Source: Budorcas taxicolor
Lineage: Eukaryota; Chordata; Mammalia; Artiodactyla; Bovidae
Length of the DNA: 64,000 nucleotides
Direction of reading: 5' to 3'
Assembly (NCBI RefSeq): GCF_023091745.1
Contig: NC_068915.1
Coordinates: forward strand, 57,486,001-57,550,000
The notes under the pieces were generated by a model. The model was not told the origin of the DNA and ran no database searches. It worked only from the letters and a program-made list of their open reading frames with translations. The position numbers and the translations under genes are program-made. Position 1 is the first letter of the stretch. Every line of letters begins with the position of its first letter. Positions 20,712 through 33,055 of the stretch are shown here, in pieces.

Positions 20712-21064
20712 TACAGTCACCCCTTGCTATCCACGGAGGATTGGTTCCCGGACCCCCCAATAGATACCAAATTCAAGGATGCTCAAGTCTCTTATACAGA
20801 ACGGCACAGTATTTGCATATAACCAACACACATTCCCTCATATACTTTAAATCATCTCTAGTTTACTTAGAATACCTAATACAATGTAAATCTATGTAAG
20901 TAGTTATAAATACAATGTAAATGTTATGTATATATAGTTTCTGGGCATGTGGCAAATTCAGATTTTGCTTTTTAAATCTTTCTGGAAAATTTTTTTCTAG
21001 TATTTTCAATCCATGGTTGGTTGAATTTGTGGATGCAGAACCCAAGGACTCAGAGAAGACTATA
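20712..21064. mobile_element. Tigger/MER2-like DNA transposon copy 2
   Basis: It starts tacagtcaccccttgctatc, has 'ggattggttcccggaccccc' and 'ttaaatcatctctagtttac', and ends 'ggttggttgaatttgtggat' plus a degraded inverted end. It is more complete at the left end than the copy at 15606. Confidence 0.75.
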
Positions 21065-21439
21065 AAAACACTTATTTCACCAAATTGGAATGAAAATAGG
21101 CTTTAGATACACCCCTTTTTGGCCATTTTTTTTCAAATGTAGAAATGGGATTCAGAGAAATGAGAAGACGTGCCCAAGACACACAGCACTAGCGTGAGAA
21201 CAAAGTAATAGCTTCTTTGTCTGGCGGCCCATCCGCTCTATCAGTGATCTTCAGACACCAGGCTGCTGATGGGTGCTCACCTGTGACACGTCCCGTATCC
21301 ATCCAGGGACGTGAGAATGCTCTCAGTACACTAGCTTTCTGTTATAATTACCACAATTTGTAGTTCATTACTTCTTTGTTTTCTACCTATTACACTCACT
21401 AAAATATTAGGTTCATGTGTCAAGGAGCTATAGCAGTCT

Positions 21440-21660
21440 ACTGACAGTTCTCTCTTTCACACCTGGCAAACTCCTACCAGTGCTTCAAAATTCAGTTCAA
21501 GTTGTGTCCTCCTCAGGGAAGCTTTCCCTGATCTCACCAGCCCCAGCAAGCCCTGCCTCCATGCTCTGTCTGGGGTAACTTTCTTCTATGGTAACTGCCT
21601 CCATGCTCCGTCCATGGCAACTTCTATTTGTTGAATGAATGAGCCTTATATGCTTTTTCT
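21440..21660 (+). repeat. L2 LINE fragment
   Basis: 'agttcaagttgtgtcctcct', 'cagggaagctttccctga' and later 'gttgaatgaatga' fit the L2 3' region. A short internal near-repeat ('ctgcctccatgctc') occurs twice, at 21555-21568 and 21596-21609. Confidence 0.6.
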
Positions 21661-21711
21661 CCCTTTAATTCTAAACACTTTATTCATAACATATGCTTTT
21701 GTTTGCTAAGT

Positions 21712-21968
21712 CTGCTGCTGCTGCTGCTGCTAAGTCGCTTCAGTCATGTCCGACTCTGTGCGACCCCATAGACGGCTCCCCCGTCCCTGGGATTCTCCAG
21801 GCAAGAACACTGGAGTGGGTTGCCATTTCCTTCTCCAGTGCATGAAAGTGAAAAGTGAAAGTAAAGTCGTTCAGTCGTGCCCAACTCTTAACAACCCCAT
21901 GGACTGCAGCCTATTAGGCTCCTTCGTCCATGGGATTTTCCAGGCAAAAGTACTGGAGTGGGTTGCCA
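21712..21968 (-). mobile_element. Bov-A2 dimeric SINE, antisense, (CTG)n tail
   Basis: The trinucleotide tail ctgctgctg at 21712-21730 is followed by two antisense BovA monomers joined by 'gcatgaaagtgaaaagtgaa'. Same structure as 5706-5982 but in the other orientation. It cuts into the LTR-like repeat that follows. Confidence 0.9.
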
Positions 21969-22335
21969 TTAAATACCACAAACTTAGCTTACAATACGAG
22001 AAATATATTCTCTCATAGTTCTAAAGTCTGAAATCAAGGTGTTGGCAGGGCCATGCTTCCTCCAAGCCTCTGACAAGGATCCTTCCTGCTTCCAGCTTCT
22101 GGTAGTCCCAGACATTCCTTGGTTTGTGATAGTATTTCTCTGCTCTCTGTATGGCTGTGCTCCCTGTGTGTATTTCTCTCCTCTTCTTCTAGGACACCAG
22201 TCAGATTGGATTAAGATCACTCTGTACTCCAGCATAACCTCATATTAACTAAGTACATTTGCAACGACTCTATTACCAAATAAGGTCACATTCTGAGGCA
22301 GTGGGAACTGAATATACCTTTTTTAGGAACACAGT
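21969..22335 (-). mobile_element. MaLR-like LTR remnant, antisense
   Basis: 'aaataccacaaacttagctt', 'tattctctcatagttctaaa', 'atcaaggtgttggcaggg' and 'ccaaataaggtcacattctg' are in the order of a common mammalian LTR-class repeat. No viral genes are present. Confidence 0.55.
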
Positions 22336-22422
22336 TCAACCCACAACAATATATATCAAAAAATGGTTACCTTCACCACTACCTAATCCCAGAGCACTTT
22401 CATCACCTTTAAAAGAAACCCC

Positions 22423-22695
22423 AGGGACTTCCCTGGTAGTCCAGTGGTTAAGAATTCGCCTGCCAATGCAAGGGACATTGGTTTGATCCCTGGTCGGAGA
22501 AGATTCCATGTGTTTTGGAGCAACTAAACCCATGCACAATTACCGAGCCCATGCTCCAGAGACAACGCTCTGCAACAAAAGAAGCCTCTGCAATGAGAAG
22601 CCCAAGCACTGCAACTGGAGAATAGCCCCCACTCACCACTACTAGAGAATGCCTGCACACAGCAACTAAAACCCAGCAGGCCAAAATGAATCAAT
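22423..22695 (+). mobile_element. CHR-type SINE, full length
   Basis: Head gacttccctggtagtccag, long CHR body, A-rich end. Perfect target duplication aaaagaaacccc at 22411-22422 and 22696-22707. Confidence 0.95.
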
Positions 22696-22714
22696 AAAAG
22701 AAACCCCACATCCG

Positions 22715-23105
22715 TTAGCAGTCACTTCCATCATGAACCCTGATTATCCGCACCCGTGATGACCATGAATCTACTTTCTGTCTCTATTCGCTTACCTCTT
22801 CTAGACATTCATCTCATATCAGTGGAATCATAGAATACATGTCTGGCTTCTTTCATTGGTATAATGCTTTCATGATTCATCCATGATGTGGTATGCATCA
22901 GTACTTCATTTCTTTCTACGACAATAATATTCTATTGCATGGGTACACAGCATTTTGTTTATTCATTCTTCAGTTGATGAACATTTTTGTTGTTTCCATT
23001 TTTTAGGTAAAATGAATAATGCTGCTATATACATTCTTGTACTGTATATGTTTTGTGTGGATATTTGTTTTCACTATCTTGGGTGTGTTTTTGTATGTTT
23101 TTGTA
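22715..23105 (-). mobile_element. old L1 (L1M) 3' region, antisense
   Basis: 'ctactttctgtctctatt', 'catatcagtggaatcataga', 'gtttattcattcttcagttg' and 'gaataatgctgctatataca' are the antisense 3' region of ancient L1. Confidence 0.75.
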
Positions 23106-23700
23106 CCCTAATCATTCAGCACAGTTCAAGACTTATGGTAGATATCAATTGATTGATTGCAAGCTAAAAGCAGCCCTAACCTCCGAAAACGTTGTCCTCT
23201 ATCCAGGAAAACTTTGCACACGTGACTGTAGCTCCCCTGTGTTTGATCCCCATTGTCTGCATTCATCATTCCAGACAGTTAATAGTCATCTGCTTTTCCA
23301 TCAGTGTTAGTGCAGGAAGCAGCCCCCTGCTCATGTGCTCAGAAAATGGCATCTGGGGTCACGATGAAAGGCCATGTGCTTGAAATAACAAAATGAAATA
23401 TTTTGGAAACAGTTGATTTGAAACAAAGCATATACCCATCAATTTTCCCCTGATGAGGACATCAAAGAAGTACAGCATTAGCGAGATCCCCTGGGCTCTG
23501 TTCTGTACACCTGACAACAGCGATGTGGACATAGTAATAGATGCATGCTTCCAACTCTCTCGTTGCTTTTTATGTTTTTGAAGAGTGCTTCCTTAGTTAG
23601 ATAAGCAGCTAGGTAAGTAGATAAATTCTTCTGAATGTGTAGTAAATTCTTTTGAATGGATGTATAGTATACAAGACATAAAGGTTAATAAAATGGATAT
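23106..23700. other. intergenic DNA without recognised features
   Basis: About 600 bases of complex sequence with no repeat family that I know and no supported gene. Confidence 0.4.
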
Positions 23701-24330
23701 AGGTGTGCCTGTTAACCAAGCTTAAGAAACAAAATATTAACCAAATGGCTGAAATCTTTCCACCTTCTCCAGTGAATCAACCATACTGAATTTTGCAATA
23801 ATTTTGTTATAATTTTACTACATTTTTGTGTATCTCTAAATAGTATATTTATTTTTATATTGCATTGAATTTTATGTAAACAGTATCCCATTGCTTGTAT
23901 TCTTCTGCCACTTGCTTTTTTCACTTTATTTTATATTTGTAAGATTAATCCATATTGATACATTTCACTTTAGTTTACTCGTCTTCATTACTCTGTTTTA
24001 TGTAATTACTACAAATTATTTGTCCTTTATGATGTCAGACATTTGTATTCTTTGCCTATTTTGCTATTACAAACAATGTTATGAACATTCTTATAGAAAT
24101 TTATGGAATGTGCATTTTTCTAAGCGCACTTGGAAACACATACAACAGAAATGTAACATGAGATATTTTCATCCTTATAAGTTAATGGCACATTATTTTC
24201 CAAGATGGTTATACTAGTTTGTGCCTCTAGTGTGTTAGGAGTTCCCATTGCTCTATATTCCCACTAACTCTTGACACTGTCAGACTTCGGAATTTCGCTA
24301 GTCTGATGGCTGTAAAATAGTACCACTATC

Positions 24331-24745
24331 AGCTAGTCATTGCCACATACTAACTACCCCCACAATTTAGTATCTTAAAACAATACCCACTTATTATTTC
24401 TCACTAGTCAAGCATTGGCTGGGTTGGTCTACTGATGGGACCAGGCTCTGTTTATTTCACCTGGGCTTTCACCAGCCCACTGGTCATCAGTGCATTGGCT
24501 AGACTAGGATGGCCTCATGATTTAGCTTTGTTCCATGGATCTCTCATGCTCTAGTAGCAAAGTTTAGACCTGTCCTCATGGTAAGATAAAAGAGCAAGAG
24601 AAAGAGCAGAAACACACAAGTGCTTATACAAGCTCTGCTTGCAATAGGCTTGCTATTGTCAGGTGGAACATGGTCAAGTCCAGACTCAGTCAGGGAGGAA
24701 AGTACCAGACAGAGTGGACACAGAGGGCATTGGGGCCACTGGTGC
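24331..24745 (-). mobile_element. MaLR-like LTR remnant inside L1M, antisense
   Basis: 'ttagtatcttaaaacaatac', 'tcaagcattggctgggttgg' and 'tacaagctctgcttgcaata' are the ordered landmarks. L1 text resumes at about 24750 ('gtggttttaatatac'), so this is an insertion. Family name uncertain. Confidence 0.5.
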
Positions 24746-25391
24746 ACTCAATCCTCCTAAGTGGTTTTAATATACATATGGTTTTAATATGTATTTCCTT
24801 GATGAATGTAGAGGTTAAATATCTTTTCATATGTTTATTATTCATTTGTGTTTCTTCTTCTGAAATGCCGCTCCATGCATTTGTCCATTTTTATAACAAG
24901 AGTTTGTCTTTTTATTTATTCAGAAAAGATTATTATTATTACCATAAACGTTAACCCTTTATCAGGTTATCTACGTATTTTAAATCTTCCAATTTCTATC
25001 CTTCTTTTTACTTTTTTCTTTACTACAATAAATTCGTAGTTTTTTTCTTGTGTTTTTGCTGTTCATGTATTTTTTTAATATCTTATTTGTGACATCTTTC
25101 TATATTCTAAATATTCTCTTCTAGTATTTTTAAAGTTTTGCTTTTCACATCTTGGTGCTTAACATATAATGAATTAATTTTTGTATCTGTTATGAATGAG
25201 ATCCAACTTTCACTTTTTTCCATAGGAAAAAACTCCAGATCCTGGCACCATTTATGGAGTACACTCTCCTTTGCCCACTGATCTGACTTGCTACAGCTAT
25301 CATGTATCAAGCTTACATCAGCATTTTATCTATACCTGAGTTTTCTGTTCTCTTCCACTGATCTCTTTGTCAACATCCATACCAGCATTAT

Positions 25392-25579
25392 GGTGGTGGT
25401 AGTTTAGTCACTAAATCATATCTGACTCTTTGCAACCCCATGGACTGTGGCCCACTAGACTCCTCTGTCCAGGGGATTTCGCAAACAAGAATATTGGAGT
25501 GGGTTGCCATTTCCTTCTCTGGGGGAATCTTCCCAACCTAGGGATCCTGCATTTTAGGCAGACTCTACGGCTGAGCAAG
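25392..25579 (-). mobile_element. Bov-tA SINE, antisense
   Basis: Diverged body ('agtcactaaatcatatctga') with a shortened head. Target duplication: cagcattat at 25383-25391 and cagcactat at 25580-25588. Confidence 0.85.
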
Positions 25580-25910
25580 CAGCACTATACCCTCTAATTA
25601 TTGTAGCTTTGTACTAAGTTTTTATATTTATTATAGCAAATTTCCACTCTTTTTATTTTTAGCAATTTGCTTCTTCATTTAAGTTTTAGTATCAGGTTTT
25701 CAAGGGTCTTGAAAACCTACTGGAATTTGGATTGAAACTGGAGGTTTCCCATAGATCAAATTTGAGGAAGTATGACATACTTGCCATGTTATGTCTTCTT
25801 TGCCATTACATGATATAATTCTACATTTATTTAGGCCTAATTTTGTGTTTTTCAATAAATTTTTATGATTTTTTTTTAGGGTTTGCCCAAATTAGTTAGA
25901 TTTTTTCCAT

Positions 25911-26123
25911 TTGCTGTTGTTGTTTTAGTCTCTAACTCGTGTCTGACTCCTTTGCCACTCCATGGACTATAGTCCACCAGGCTCCTCTGTCCTTGGGGTT
26001 TCCCAGGCAAGAATACTGGAGTGGAGTGTGGTTTCCTTCTCCAAGGGACCTTCCCGATCCAGGGATCAAACCCATGTCTCCTAAATTGGCAGGCTGACTC
26101 TTTACCTGTGAGCCGCCTTAACT
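25911..26123 (-). mobile_element. Bov-tA SINE, antisense
   Basis: Body and head end at about 26118. A long target duplication surrounds it: aaattagttagattttttcc at 25889-25908 and aaatttgttagatttttttt at 26124-26143. Confidence 0.9.
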
Positions 26124-26640
26124 AAATTTGTTAGATTTTTTTTCATAGTTACCTTTATTTTCTTTCTGTGGCTATTGCTAATTTTTTTATTTCAAGTGTG
26201 ATTTTTTCAACTGTCACTACTGTGTAAAAATATAACTATTTTTATAGTTCCTTGTGAGTTTTTGGTGCTTTTTGTTTGTTTGTGTGCAGATAATTATATT
26301 AGGATTACAGTTTTGATTATAGCTTTGTTTTTTCTTTTCTAATCCTTATAACTTTTTAACTTTGTCTTATCATTCTGATTCAACCTCTAGTCCAATGTTG
26401 CATAGACTCAAAGTGTTAATAGTGGCATCTCTATTTTGATTTCTTGATTTTAAAGGGAGTGCTCCTAACATTTTATTCCTATATCTTTCTTCTTTTCTTA
26501 TGACATCACTGCTCCAATGGTTTGGTTCAGAATGCTGAAAAATATGAAGAAGCCTCAAATGTAAAATATTTCTTTCTATTTAAAAATACTGAATAGAATT
26601 GGTTTATTGATTTTTTTAGTATTTTCACAATTGCAAAGCA

Positions 26641-27581
26641 CAATTGTGTTTTTTGTTTGTTTGTTTGTTTACATTTACCAGTTTATTATAGGATATGCTA
26701 AAGAATACAGATGAACAGGTGAAAAGATACATAGAGAAGATCCCTGGGAGGGTCCCAAGTGCAGAAATTTCAATTCCCTTAGAGTTGGGAGCATGGTTAC
26801 TTCTCTAGTCCTCACTAATTATTTTCTAAGTTGATTTGACATGATTTTCACTTCAGAATTTAATGCTCTTTTCTCCCTTATTTTGTCTCATCAATTATCT
26901 AATATATCAAGGTTCAACTGTTTGCATAGCTCTTGTTTTTTCAAGCAATAAACTTTTTCAGTATTTGTACACTTCCTTTCCTCTATATGGTTGAATATGA
27001 TAGTATGAAATTAGCATTTTTCAAACATGTAAATTGTTTACATGTCAAAGCAAGGAAGAAATAATTAATATTTGTTCATTATCTTCTATATATGCATTAC
27101 ACACATATATCTTTACTATATATTATTATATTATATTATAAAATATCCATTTTAACCAATAACTTATTAAGGTACTTATTGTTTCATATTGTATTGACTC
27201 TAAAATGTATCTTTGTTCATATTTAACATCTCTGAATTTTGGATGCATTTTAAAACCAACATGATAAGAAAGCATATTACTACAGTTTAATTGGCTGCTT
27301 TTAAATTTCTTAATAGTGCTTAAAATAATGATGCATCTTATAACTCATGACATCTTTGATTCAGTAGAACACAGCGTTTAACAATTTACAGATAAGAATC
27401 CTTGGCCTCAAAAATGTCAGGAATTTACCCAGAGTAGACAGGTAGCAAATGCCATGAACCCAAATCTGTCTTAAACCAAGAGAACCCACAGTTTATGGTG
27501 ATTAGAACATGTTCATTAACTGTTAGTCCCAATAATAGCAATTGCCAACTACCTTTCCAATAACCTTCATACCTATTATCT
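26641..27581. other. AT-rich intergenic DNA
   Basis: Starts with a (GTTT)n run at 26655-26671. The part at 26671-26830 could be another old LTR, but I cannot support a family. A (TA)-rich stretch lies at 27090-27145. No gene seen. Confidence 0.4.
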
Positions 27582-27592
27582 AGTCTAATGAT

Positions 27593-27811
27593 GTGTGCAC
27601 TTAGTCGCTCAGTCATGTCCAACTCTTTGCAACCCCATGTCCTGTAGCCTGCTAGGCTTCTGCTCCTCTATCCATGAGGATTTTCCAGGCAAGAATACTG
27701 GAATGGGTTGCCATGCCCTCCTCCAGGGAGTTTTCCAAACTCAGGAATTGAACCCAGGTCTCCTGCATTGCAGGTCGATTCTTTACCATCTGAGCCACCC
27801 GGGAAGCCCCC
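27593..27811 (-). mobile_element. Bov-tA SINE, antisense
   Basis: Body and head ending cacccgggaagcc. Perfect target duplication agtctaatgat at 27582-27592 and 27812-27822. Confidence 0.95.
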
Positions 27812-27849
27812 AGTCTAATGATACATGTTGTACATTTGATAAACATACA

Positions 27850-27979
27850 GTTTTTGGTTTTTTTTTTAATTTGCCTTGTTGCGCAGCATGTGGGATCTTA
27901 GTTCCCCAACCAGGGATCAAATCTATGTCCTCTGGGTTGGAAGCACCGAGTCTTAACCACTGAACAGCCAGGAAGTCCC
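27850..27979 (-). mobile_element. short CHR-type SINE, antisense
   Basis: T-run, 'gttgcgcagcatgtgggatc' and the head end 'agccaggaagtccc'. Target duplication: gataaacataca at 27838-27849 and gatagacataca at 27980-27991. Confidence 0.9.
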
Positions 27980-27991
27980 GATAGACATACA

Positions 27992-28494
27992 TTTTTAATA
28001 AGAAGCTGAATTTAATAATTTATATCAAATGAGGTGCTTGTGCAACATTTTTAAAGTATTTATCTTTCCAAGAAATTCACTCACTGATGTCTGTTAAATA
28101 TCTTCTATGCACTGGACATTTTTCAGGGAACTATGGGCTATCACAGCTATGGGCAAGATGGATAAGGCTCTTGCTATCTTGGAGCTGATGGTTGAACCAG
28201 TAAAATAATTCCACCAACATTTCTTGAAAATTGGGAAAAATTAACTAAGAGCTAGAAAACACTCAATCAGTTACATAAGCTTAGACAATCCAGACAGAAT
28301 ATTCTAATATTCAGAAGATCTTAGTTCACTGACTGACCTACCCAAATCTGAGTCTGAGAAGCTGTAGGATATTTGCCAGGACCATCCAGTTCAAATATTG
28401 ACCAGCAAGAACAATGCCTGAGCTGTTTGACTGGGACTAGAAGAATTACACAGTTTTCTAAGCCCTAATTAAATATGTGTCAACATACTAGCTT
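27992..28494. other. intergenic DNA without recognised features
   Basis: No gene or family recognised. Confidence 0.4.
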
Positions 28495-28770
28495 GGTTTG
28501 GGTTTCCCTAGACACAGGCTCTGAAACAATTGATTCAGTTGGGAATTCATCTCAGGAAATCCTGACAGGTCAACAGGGAAGAGAGATAGGAAGCCAATAA
28601 ATTGCATGTTTTCAAGTAAGTGTTGCTGGGACTCAGTCCTCCTGGGGACCCTGGGAGATAGTGAAGGGCATACCTGAGTCTTCTGCTGAGAGACAGGGGG
28701 ACTGGGTTACACATCCACCATCTCCCATTGCCCATTGGTGGGAACCTGCTGGGCAACGTGTGTGGGAGAG
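28495..28770. repeat. possible old LTR-like repeat
   Basis: 'gggtttccctagacacaggc', 'gggaattcatctcaggaaat' and 'gctgggactcagtcctcctg' resemble an old mammalian LTR-type repeat. Family and extent are uncertain. Confidence 0.35.
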
Positions 28771-29146
28771 GTGTTAGTGGTGATGGTGGTTAAATCCCCA
28801 GCACCTCTTGATACTCAAGAAAGCCCTTAGGGCTGAGACAAAGAGCTGCAAGTTCCCTAAGTTGAAATCTGGTAAGAAATAAGTGTTCCAAGGGGATATG
28901 AATGGGGCTACATACACATCCACCATAACTAACGTACTGTCTAGTTCTAAAGTTCATCCCAAGTGTTTTCCATATGAAAAGAATGGGAGGAAACTTTCAT
29001 CACATATGGCTGAAGGCTTGTCTTCATTCCCCTTTAACTGCCTTTGTGCTACATCACTTGCTGACCCTTTTTTGGCTTTCACTGCAACTCAGGTACCACG
29101 TTGTTTGCCTTGGAGAGGTAACCCATTGTATCACCTTGTAACATCA
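28771..29146. other. intergenic DNA without recognised features
   Basis: A 95-residue plus ORF at 28883-29170 runs into a SINE and resembles nothing known to me. Confidence 0.35.
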
Positions 29147-29158
29147 AGAATTTCTCTC

Positions 29159-29484
29159 GGGGTTCACTGATGGTTCAGTGGGAAAGAATCCTCCTGCCAA
29201 AGAAGGAGACACAGGTTCCACCCATGGTCCAGCAAGATTCCACATGCTGCAGAGCAACTAAGCCCAGGCACCACAACTACTGAGCCTCTGCTCTAGAGCC
29301 CACGTGCCACAACTACTCACGCCCACATGCCCTAGAGACCCCACTCTGCAACAAGAGAACCCATCTCAATGAGAAGCCCGCACACCACAATTAGAGTCGC
29401 CCCTGCTTGCTGTAACTTCAGAAAAACCTGCACAGCAACGACAATCTAGAACAGCCCAAAATAAATAAAATTATATATTGAAAA
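29159..29484 (+). mobile_element. CHR-type SINE, full length
   Basis: Head 'ggttcactgatggttcagtg', body with repeated 'ccacaactact', A-rich end. Target duplication: aagaatttctctc near 29147-29158 and aagaatgcctctc at 29485-29497. Confidence 0.9.
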
Positions 29485-29497
29485 AAGAATGCCTCTC

Positions 29498-30523
29498 CGC
29501 CGGCAGTTTCTCAGTGTCTTCACTGATGAAGTCTAAGAAGGATTGTTTTCCTCTGAAGAACCACTCTCTCTGAAATGTCTGCACAGATACTGTTTTGCCC
29601 ACTGTCATTTTATTGTGGTTACTCTTAGAGTGGACACAAGAGCAAACTTATAACACCTACAGCTATGAGTGAGCTGTCTCTAGGACTATGTTTTAACAGT
29701 CAATCTTGTATTTTATAGATAGATGAAATAACATAAGATTCCAAGGGCAGATTCTGACATCCAACTAAATTGATTAAATTCTGCATCTCCACATTCTCCT
29801 ATGCCTCTTATTTCTCTTAGAAAAAAGAAAATGATTATATCTCACCCACAGAACTGTCATGGGAGTTGAATGGGTTAACACTGTATGACACTTAAAAAAC
29901 TGTCTGACACACAGTTTGAGCTCAATAAATATTAACCATTTTTCAATGTGTCCCTGATTAGAGTTTATGCTTTCTTTTGATGTCAGGATTTTTTTTTTTT
30001 TGAGCCTGTCATTTAGTAACTAGAGAGAAAATTTAATCACTCTACCATATTGTCATTAAGCAAGGCAAGAAGTTAAAGGAAATAACTTAATGACTTTGCC
30101 ATACTCCATAACTAATTAAGGACTGAAATCGTTCTGAATTGATGCAAGATGATTATCTTAGAAAGCACCATCCTACCTTTCACCTCTTACTTGTACCAAC
30201 AAAAAACTTGCAAAATGAGTTTGCACAGTCCTGAGTTGCCTCTTTCCTCCTCCAGTGAGTCACTTAACTTGAATTACCTAGTAGTTCATGTGAGGAAAAG
30301 AACAACTGCAGAAAGCTGGCGGACTCCCAAGTGCCTGGTGGCACAGCTGAGATAAAAATATAGGTGTTTATGCATGACGACATTATTGGGATCGTGAAGT
30401 TTTCCTAAGATAAGCCCTGGCTAGTGAATGGCTCTCTTCTCTACTGTGTCCGTGGGCTTGCCCTTTGCAGGGACCGATTGCTTTCAGTAAAGAAAAGTTG
30501 CAGTCGCAGCTCTCAGTGTTGAC
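29498..30523. other. intergenic DNA with one MIR remnant
   Basis: A MIR 3' half is seen at about 29845-29945 ('gagctcaataaatattaacc' end). A T-run lies at 29990-30001. The rest is unassigned. Confidence 0.45.
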
Positions 30524-30923
30524 TTCCGTTCACTAGCTCACTTTATCCTCATGACAATCTGGTGAACTACACAGAACCAGTAGTTTTATACTTCTGTCTT
30601 ACAGACCCGTTCATTATGCACATTCAATCCTAAAAATAGGACCCACTTTTAGGGTCATTTAGATTGGAATCAGGAGGTTCCTTTTTCCTTACCCTATTAA
30701 TCTTCCTGGAGACCAAAGCAAACCTAACCAAATAACAACAATAATAACAGCAAAAAGATGAAACAAAAACTCTTTTGAGTTTGTACCTAACTTCAGTCAA
30801 ATGTATCTAAGAAGCTTCCTCTCCTTTAAGATGTCTTAGGAGGTCATCAAGGAACTTGAGATAGTTCAGTTTCCATGGGTGGGTTGTTCTGGAGGAGTGG
30901 AAGGAAAATACAGATAGGCAAAA

Positions 30924-31135
30924 AGGCTTCCTTGGTGGCTCAGACAGTAAAGAATCCACCTGCAGTGCAGGAGATCTGGGTTCAATCCCTGGGTTGGGAA
31001 GATCCGCTGGAGAAGGGAACAGCAACCCACTCCAGTACTCTTGCCTGGAGAAATTCATGGGCAGAGGAGCCTGGTGAGCTACAGCCCATGAGGTCACAAA
31101 GAGTTGGACATGACTGAGGGACTGAGCACACACTA
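30924..31135 (+). mobile_element. Bov-tA SINE
   Basis: Sense copy from ggcttccttggtggctcag to 'gactgaggga..gagcac'. It abuts an L1M 3' end at the right. Confidence 0.9.
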
Positions 31136-31139
31136 ACAT

Positions 31140-31650
31140 ATACTAAATGTATTTCATGATCCAGTGATTCCACTCAAAGGTATATATCCAAAAGATATTC
31201 ATCAAAAAAGACTTATGATAATAGTCATAACTTGATTTAAAATAGCCTGAAACTCAAAATAAGTCAAATGGCTTATCAAAAGGACCATGTATGAATAAAT
31301 TATGATATAAACATGGAAAACTATATAGCAATAAAAACTGAATGAACTCCTGCTACCTGTTACAACATTGATGACTCTCATATACGCACTGTGTGATTCC
31401 ATTTCTGTAAAGTTCAAGAACAGGCAAAACTGAACGCTGGTGATAGAGGTCAGAAAAATGTTTATCATGGGGGGAGGTAAAGGTATTGTCCGGGAATGAG
31501 GGAGTCTTACTGGGTGTTGGAAATATGTTATATCATGATCTAGGTGGTGGTTATACAGTGCATATATATATAAAATTTCACTGAGAGTTACACTATACGA
31601 TAAAGATTGTATACAGTCTTTATAATACAATTTACGCTATACAATGAAGA
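31140..31650 (+). mobile_element. old L1M 3' end, sense
   Basis: 'caataaaaactgaatgaact', 'gtgtgattccatttctgtaa' and 'ggtggtggttatacagtg' are the sense 3' end of ancient L1. The 142-codon minus ORF here is a shadow of the repeat. Confidence 0.75.
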
Positions 31651-31670
31651 TGTACCTTTACTGTGTGTTA

Positions 31671-31883
31671 CGTGTGTGTGTGTGTGTGTGCTCAGTAATG
31701 TCTGACTCTTTGCGACTCCAGGGACTGTAGCCTACCAGGCTCCTCTGTCCATGGACTTTTCCAAGCAAGAATACTGGAGTGGGTTGGCATGTCCTTCTCT
31801 AGGAGATCTTCCCAACCCAGGGATCAAACCCCTGTCTCATCAAGCCTCCTACACTGGCAGGTGGATTCTTTCCACTGCATCAC
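31671..31883 (-). mobile_element. Bov-tA SINE, antisense, with (GT)n tail
   Basis: (GT)n at 31671-31690, then the body. The head is altered near 31840. Diverged target duplication: gtacctttactgtgtgtta at 31652-31670 and gtgcctttgctacatgtta at 31884-31902. Confidence 0.85.
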
Positions 31884-31902
31884 GTGCCTTTGCTACATGT
31901 TA

Positions 31903-32455
31903 TGCATCAATAAAATGTTTAAATGCACAGAAAACACATATCACTGTGCCTGGCATATAGCAAATGTTCAGTAAACATTTGATATTGTGAACCCAGATGC
32001 TTCCTGCAATAGTCTGAAGGACCAAGGTTGGAAAAGCACCCATAGTTTTAGTGTTTTCCAGTGGGTACAGTGCATTGCTTGTGGGTTTAAGTTCTCTGAG
32101 TTGCTGAATGTCATTGGAAGAAGAATATGGAATAAGCAACCTTAGCAATTTGTCTTCTGAGATACTGGTTTGATAAAGCTCTCAGGCAAATCTGTCTTAC
32201 TCCCAAATGAACTATCCTCAGTAGAGGTCTCAGGAAGAGAAAACATAACATAGAGTTCTGTTTAGCAATCCCAGGCCTGGGACTAGGAGATAAAAAGGCC
32301 ACAATACCTGTAACATTTCTTAATCTGGCACCTTCTCCAGGATCACCCTTCCTCAGAAAACAAAAACAACACTACCTGAGATGGTATATTTATTTCATGG
32401 GGAAGGTGGACAATTGACTGGCTAGATAGATCATCTACAGATGATGATGCAGGGT
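31903..32455. other. intergenic DNA without recognised features
   Basis: The first 80 bases resemble a MIR 3' end ('gtgcctggcatatagcaaat', 31946-31980). The remainder is unassigned. Confidence 0.4.
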
Positions 32456-32458
32456 TTA

Positions 32459-32803
32459 AAATTTTTTTTTAATTTATTTTTGGCTGCTATAGGTCTTCAT
32501 TGCTTTGCCTGGGCTTTCACTAGTTGGGGCGAGCAGGGGCTGCTCCTTGTTGCAGCACACAGCCTTTTCACTGAGGTGGCTTCTCTAGTTGCATAGCACA
32601 GGCTCTAGGGCACAGGGGCTTCAGTAGCTGCAGCATGAGGGCTTGGGAGCTGCAGCTCGTGGGCTTTAGAGTACAGGCTCAGTAGTTGTGGCACACAGGC
32701 TTGGCTACTCCGCAGCATGTGAAATCTTCCCGGACCAGGGATCAAACCTGTACCCTGCATTGGCAGGTGGATTATTATCCACTGCACCACTAAGGAAGTC
32801 CTA
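32459..32803 (-). mobile_element. CHR-type SINE, antisense, full length
   Basis: T-rich start, body with 'ggcttctctagttgc' and 'gtagttgtggcacacaggc', head end 'cactaaggaagtcct'. Confidence 0.9.
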
Positions 32804-33055
32804 AAATGTGTGGTTTTAAAGCTAGAGAACGTCTTATTCACAGATGGATTCATCAGATTGAGTTTCTTTGTCAGAGGTCAAAAGGAAGCTACGATTACCA
32901 AAGCAGCCATCAGAAACAGAAGGAACTTATGGCCACGTGGGTCAGAAGGAATTTACCAGGTTTTCGAGTGAGGATGGGATGAAGGTGGCTGAAACATTAG
33001 CAAACTGCCAGTTTCTGTAGGAAATGTTTATCACTTGATAAACATGTTGTGTTTG

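Larger units (their letters stand above)
23701..26640 (-). mobile_element. ancient L1M, antisense, dismantled by three insertions
   Basis: The 3' region lies left ('aaacaatgttatgaacattc'), and decayed ORF2 lies right ('attattgtagctttgtacta' and following). Inserts: LTR-like repeat 24331-24745, Bov-tA 25392-25579, and Bov-tA 25911-26123. No long frame survives. Confidence 0.7.

Noticed and set aside
31202..31630. 142-codon minus-strand ORF
   Set aside because: It is antisense to an old L1M 3' end; composition-driven.
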